Positions 63,776 through 64,000 of a DNA stretch of 64,000 bases are shown piece after piece. Origin of the DNA: Variovorax saccharolyticus (GTDB taxonomy: Bacteria > Pseudomonadota > Gammaproteobacteria > Burkholderiales > Burkholderiaceae_C); contig NZ_JASZYT010000009.1 in assembly GCF_030316765.1 (NCBI RefSeq), positions 1 to 64,000 on the forward strand. Reading direction: 5' to 3'. The notes beneath the pieces are model-generated. The model was not told the origin of the DNA. It made no database searches and was given only the letters and a program-made list of their open reading frames with translations. Within the stretch, counting starts at the first letter, position 1; every line of letters begins with the position of its first letter. The translations under genes and the position numbers were made by a program.

Positions 63776-64000
63776 ATGAATTCCGAACTCGACACCTACG
63801 CCAGGCAGGGCTTCGGCGCCGACCTGCCTCTGAAGCCGCCCTATGGGCTGCTGATCGTGGATTTCGTCAACGGCTTCGCCGACCCCGCTGTCTTCGGCGG
63901 CGGCAACATCCCGGCCGCGATCGACCGCACGGTCGGCCTGCTCCGGGCTGCGCGAGAGCGCGGCTGGGCGGTCGCCCACAGCCGGATCGTCTATGCGGAC
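63776..64000 (+). CDS. nicF: Maleamate amidohydrolase (isochorismatase fold), cut by window end
   Basis: The first 75 codons of an isochorismatase-like hydrolase, starting at the ATG 63776 with AGGAG upstream, 3 bp after nicX. The nucleophile-assisting Asp29 is in LLIVDFVNGF, and the GGGNIPAAIDRTVGLL segment matches NicF-type enzymes. NicF converts maleamate to maleate and ammonia, linking nicD to nicE. The catalytic Lys and Cys lie beyond the window. Confidence 0.85.
   Translation, partial: MNSELDTYARQGFGADLPLKPPYGLLIVDFVNGFADPAVFGGGNIPAAIDRTVGLLRAARERGWAVAHSRIVYAD

Noticed and set aside
56008..64000. Nicotinate degradation (nic) cluster
   Set aside because: The lower pathway genes are shared with nicotinate, but the flavin monooxygenase NicC is absent while a Rieske system and an amidohydrolase-type decarboxylase are present. 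A 2-carboxylated pyridine fits better.

Overview
The window is high-GC, densely packed bacterial chromosome. The most likely source is a member of the Burkholderiales, probably a Comamonadaceae or Variovorax-type soil organism. This rests on a Bug/TctC-type binding protein, many small catabolic operons each with its own LysR, IclR or MarR regulator, lipoproteins with Cys-Gly-rich starts, and frequent TTG/GTG starts. It is an inference, since no rRNA or other taxonomic marker is present. I found no tRNA, rRNA, insertion sequence, integrase or CRISPR array.

Region 1 (1-5.9 kb) is surface and secretion functions, all on the minus strand: a lipoprotein cut by the window edge, a YadA-like trimeric autotransporter with an unusual 16-residue repeat array, a Tat-exported phospholipase C and a tiny lipoprotein. 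Region 2 (6.0-10.9 kb) is a PhnCDE-type ABC importer divergent from a HAD-IIA phosphatase, with an RpiR/SIS regulator convergent on the phosphatase and paired operator-like repeats in the divergent promoter. Region 3 (11-24.5 kb) is signalling: a CzcE-like lipoprotein, a winged-helix/NTPase regulator, a three-PAS histidine kinase, a triple-GAF protein, a GNAT enzyme, three OmpR-type response regulators, a large hybrid kinase, and a solitary mdcG.

Region 4 (25-39.8 kb) has a SRAP protein, then a run of twelve same-strand genes (38822 down to 25821) that could be one transcript divergent from an IclR regulator. The run holds a KstD-like flavoprotein, an SDR, a complete branched-chain-type ABC importer with fused LivM-LivG, a metallo-beta-lactamase-fold protein lacking several metal ligands, MFS and EamA carriers, an Old Yellow Enzyme and two EthD proteins. 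Its substrate is unknown. Region 5 (39.8-45.3 kb) has two LysR genes, a Bug binding protein with an enolase-superfamily dehydratase, and an OsmC-SDR pair.

Region 6 (45.3-64 kb) is the most informative. It appears to encode picolinate (pyridine-2-carboxylate) or closely related pyridine-carboxylate catabolism. One minus-strand unit carries a TRAP importer (dctP-Q-M), a three-gene molybdenum hydroxylase whose iron-sulfur subunit is fused to a CoxG-like domain, and a TauABC-type ABC importer. Facing it is a four-gene Rieske oxygenase system (ferredoxin, reductase, alpha, beta). A MarR regulator follows, then a gamma-resorcylate-decarboxylase-like amidohydrolase, maleate isomerase, N-formylmaleamate deformylase, 2,5-dihydroxypyridine dioxygenase and the start of maleamate amidohydrolase. 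The inferred route is picolinate to 6-hydroxypicolinate (Mo enzyme), to 3,6-dihydroxypicolinate (Rieske system), to 2,5-dihydroxypyridine (decarboxylase), to N-formylmaleamate, maleamate, maleate and fumarate. An identical 18-bp operator-like sequence lies in the promoters of the Rieske operon and of the MarR/decarboxylase divergent pair, tying the cluster together.
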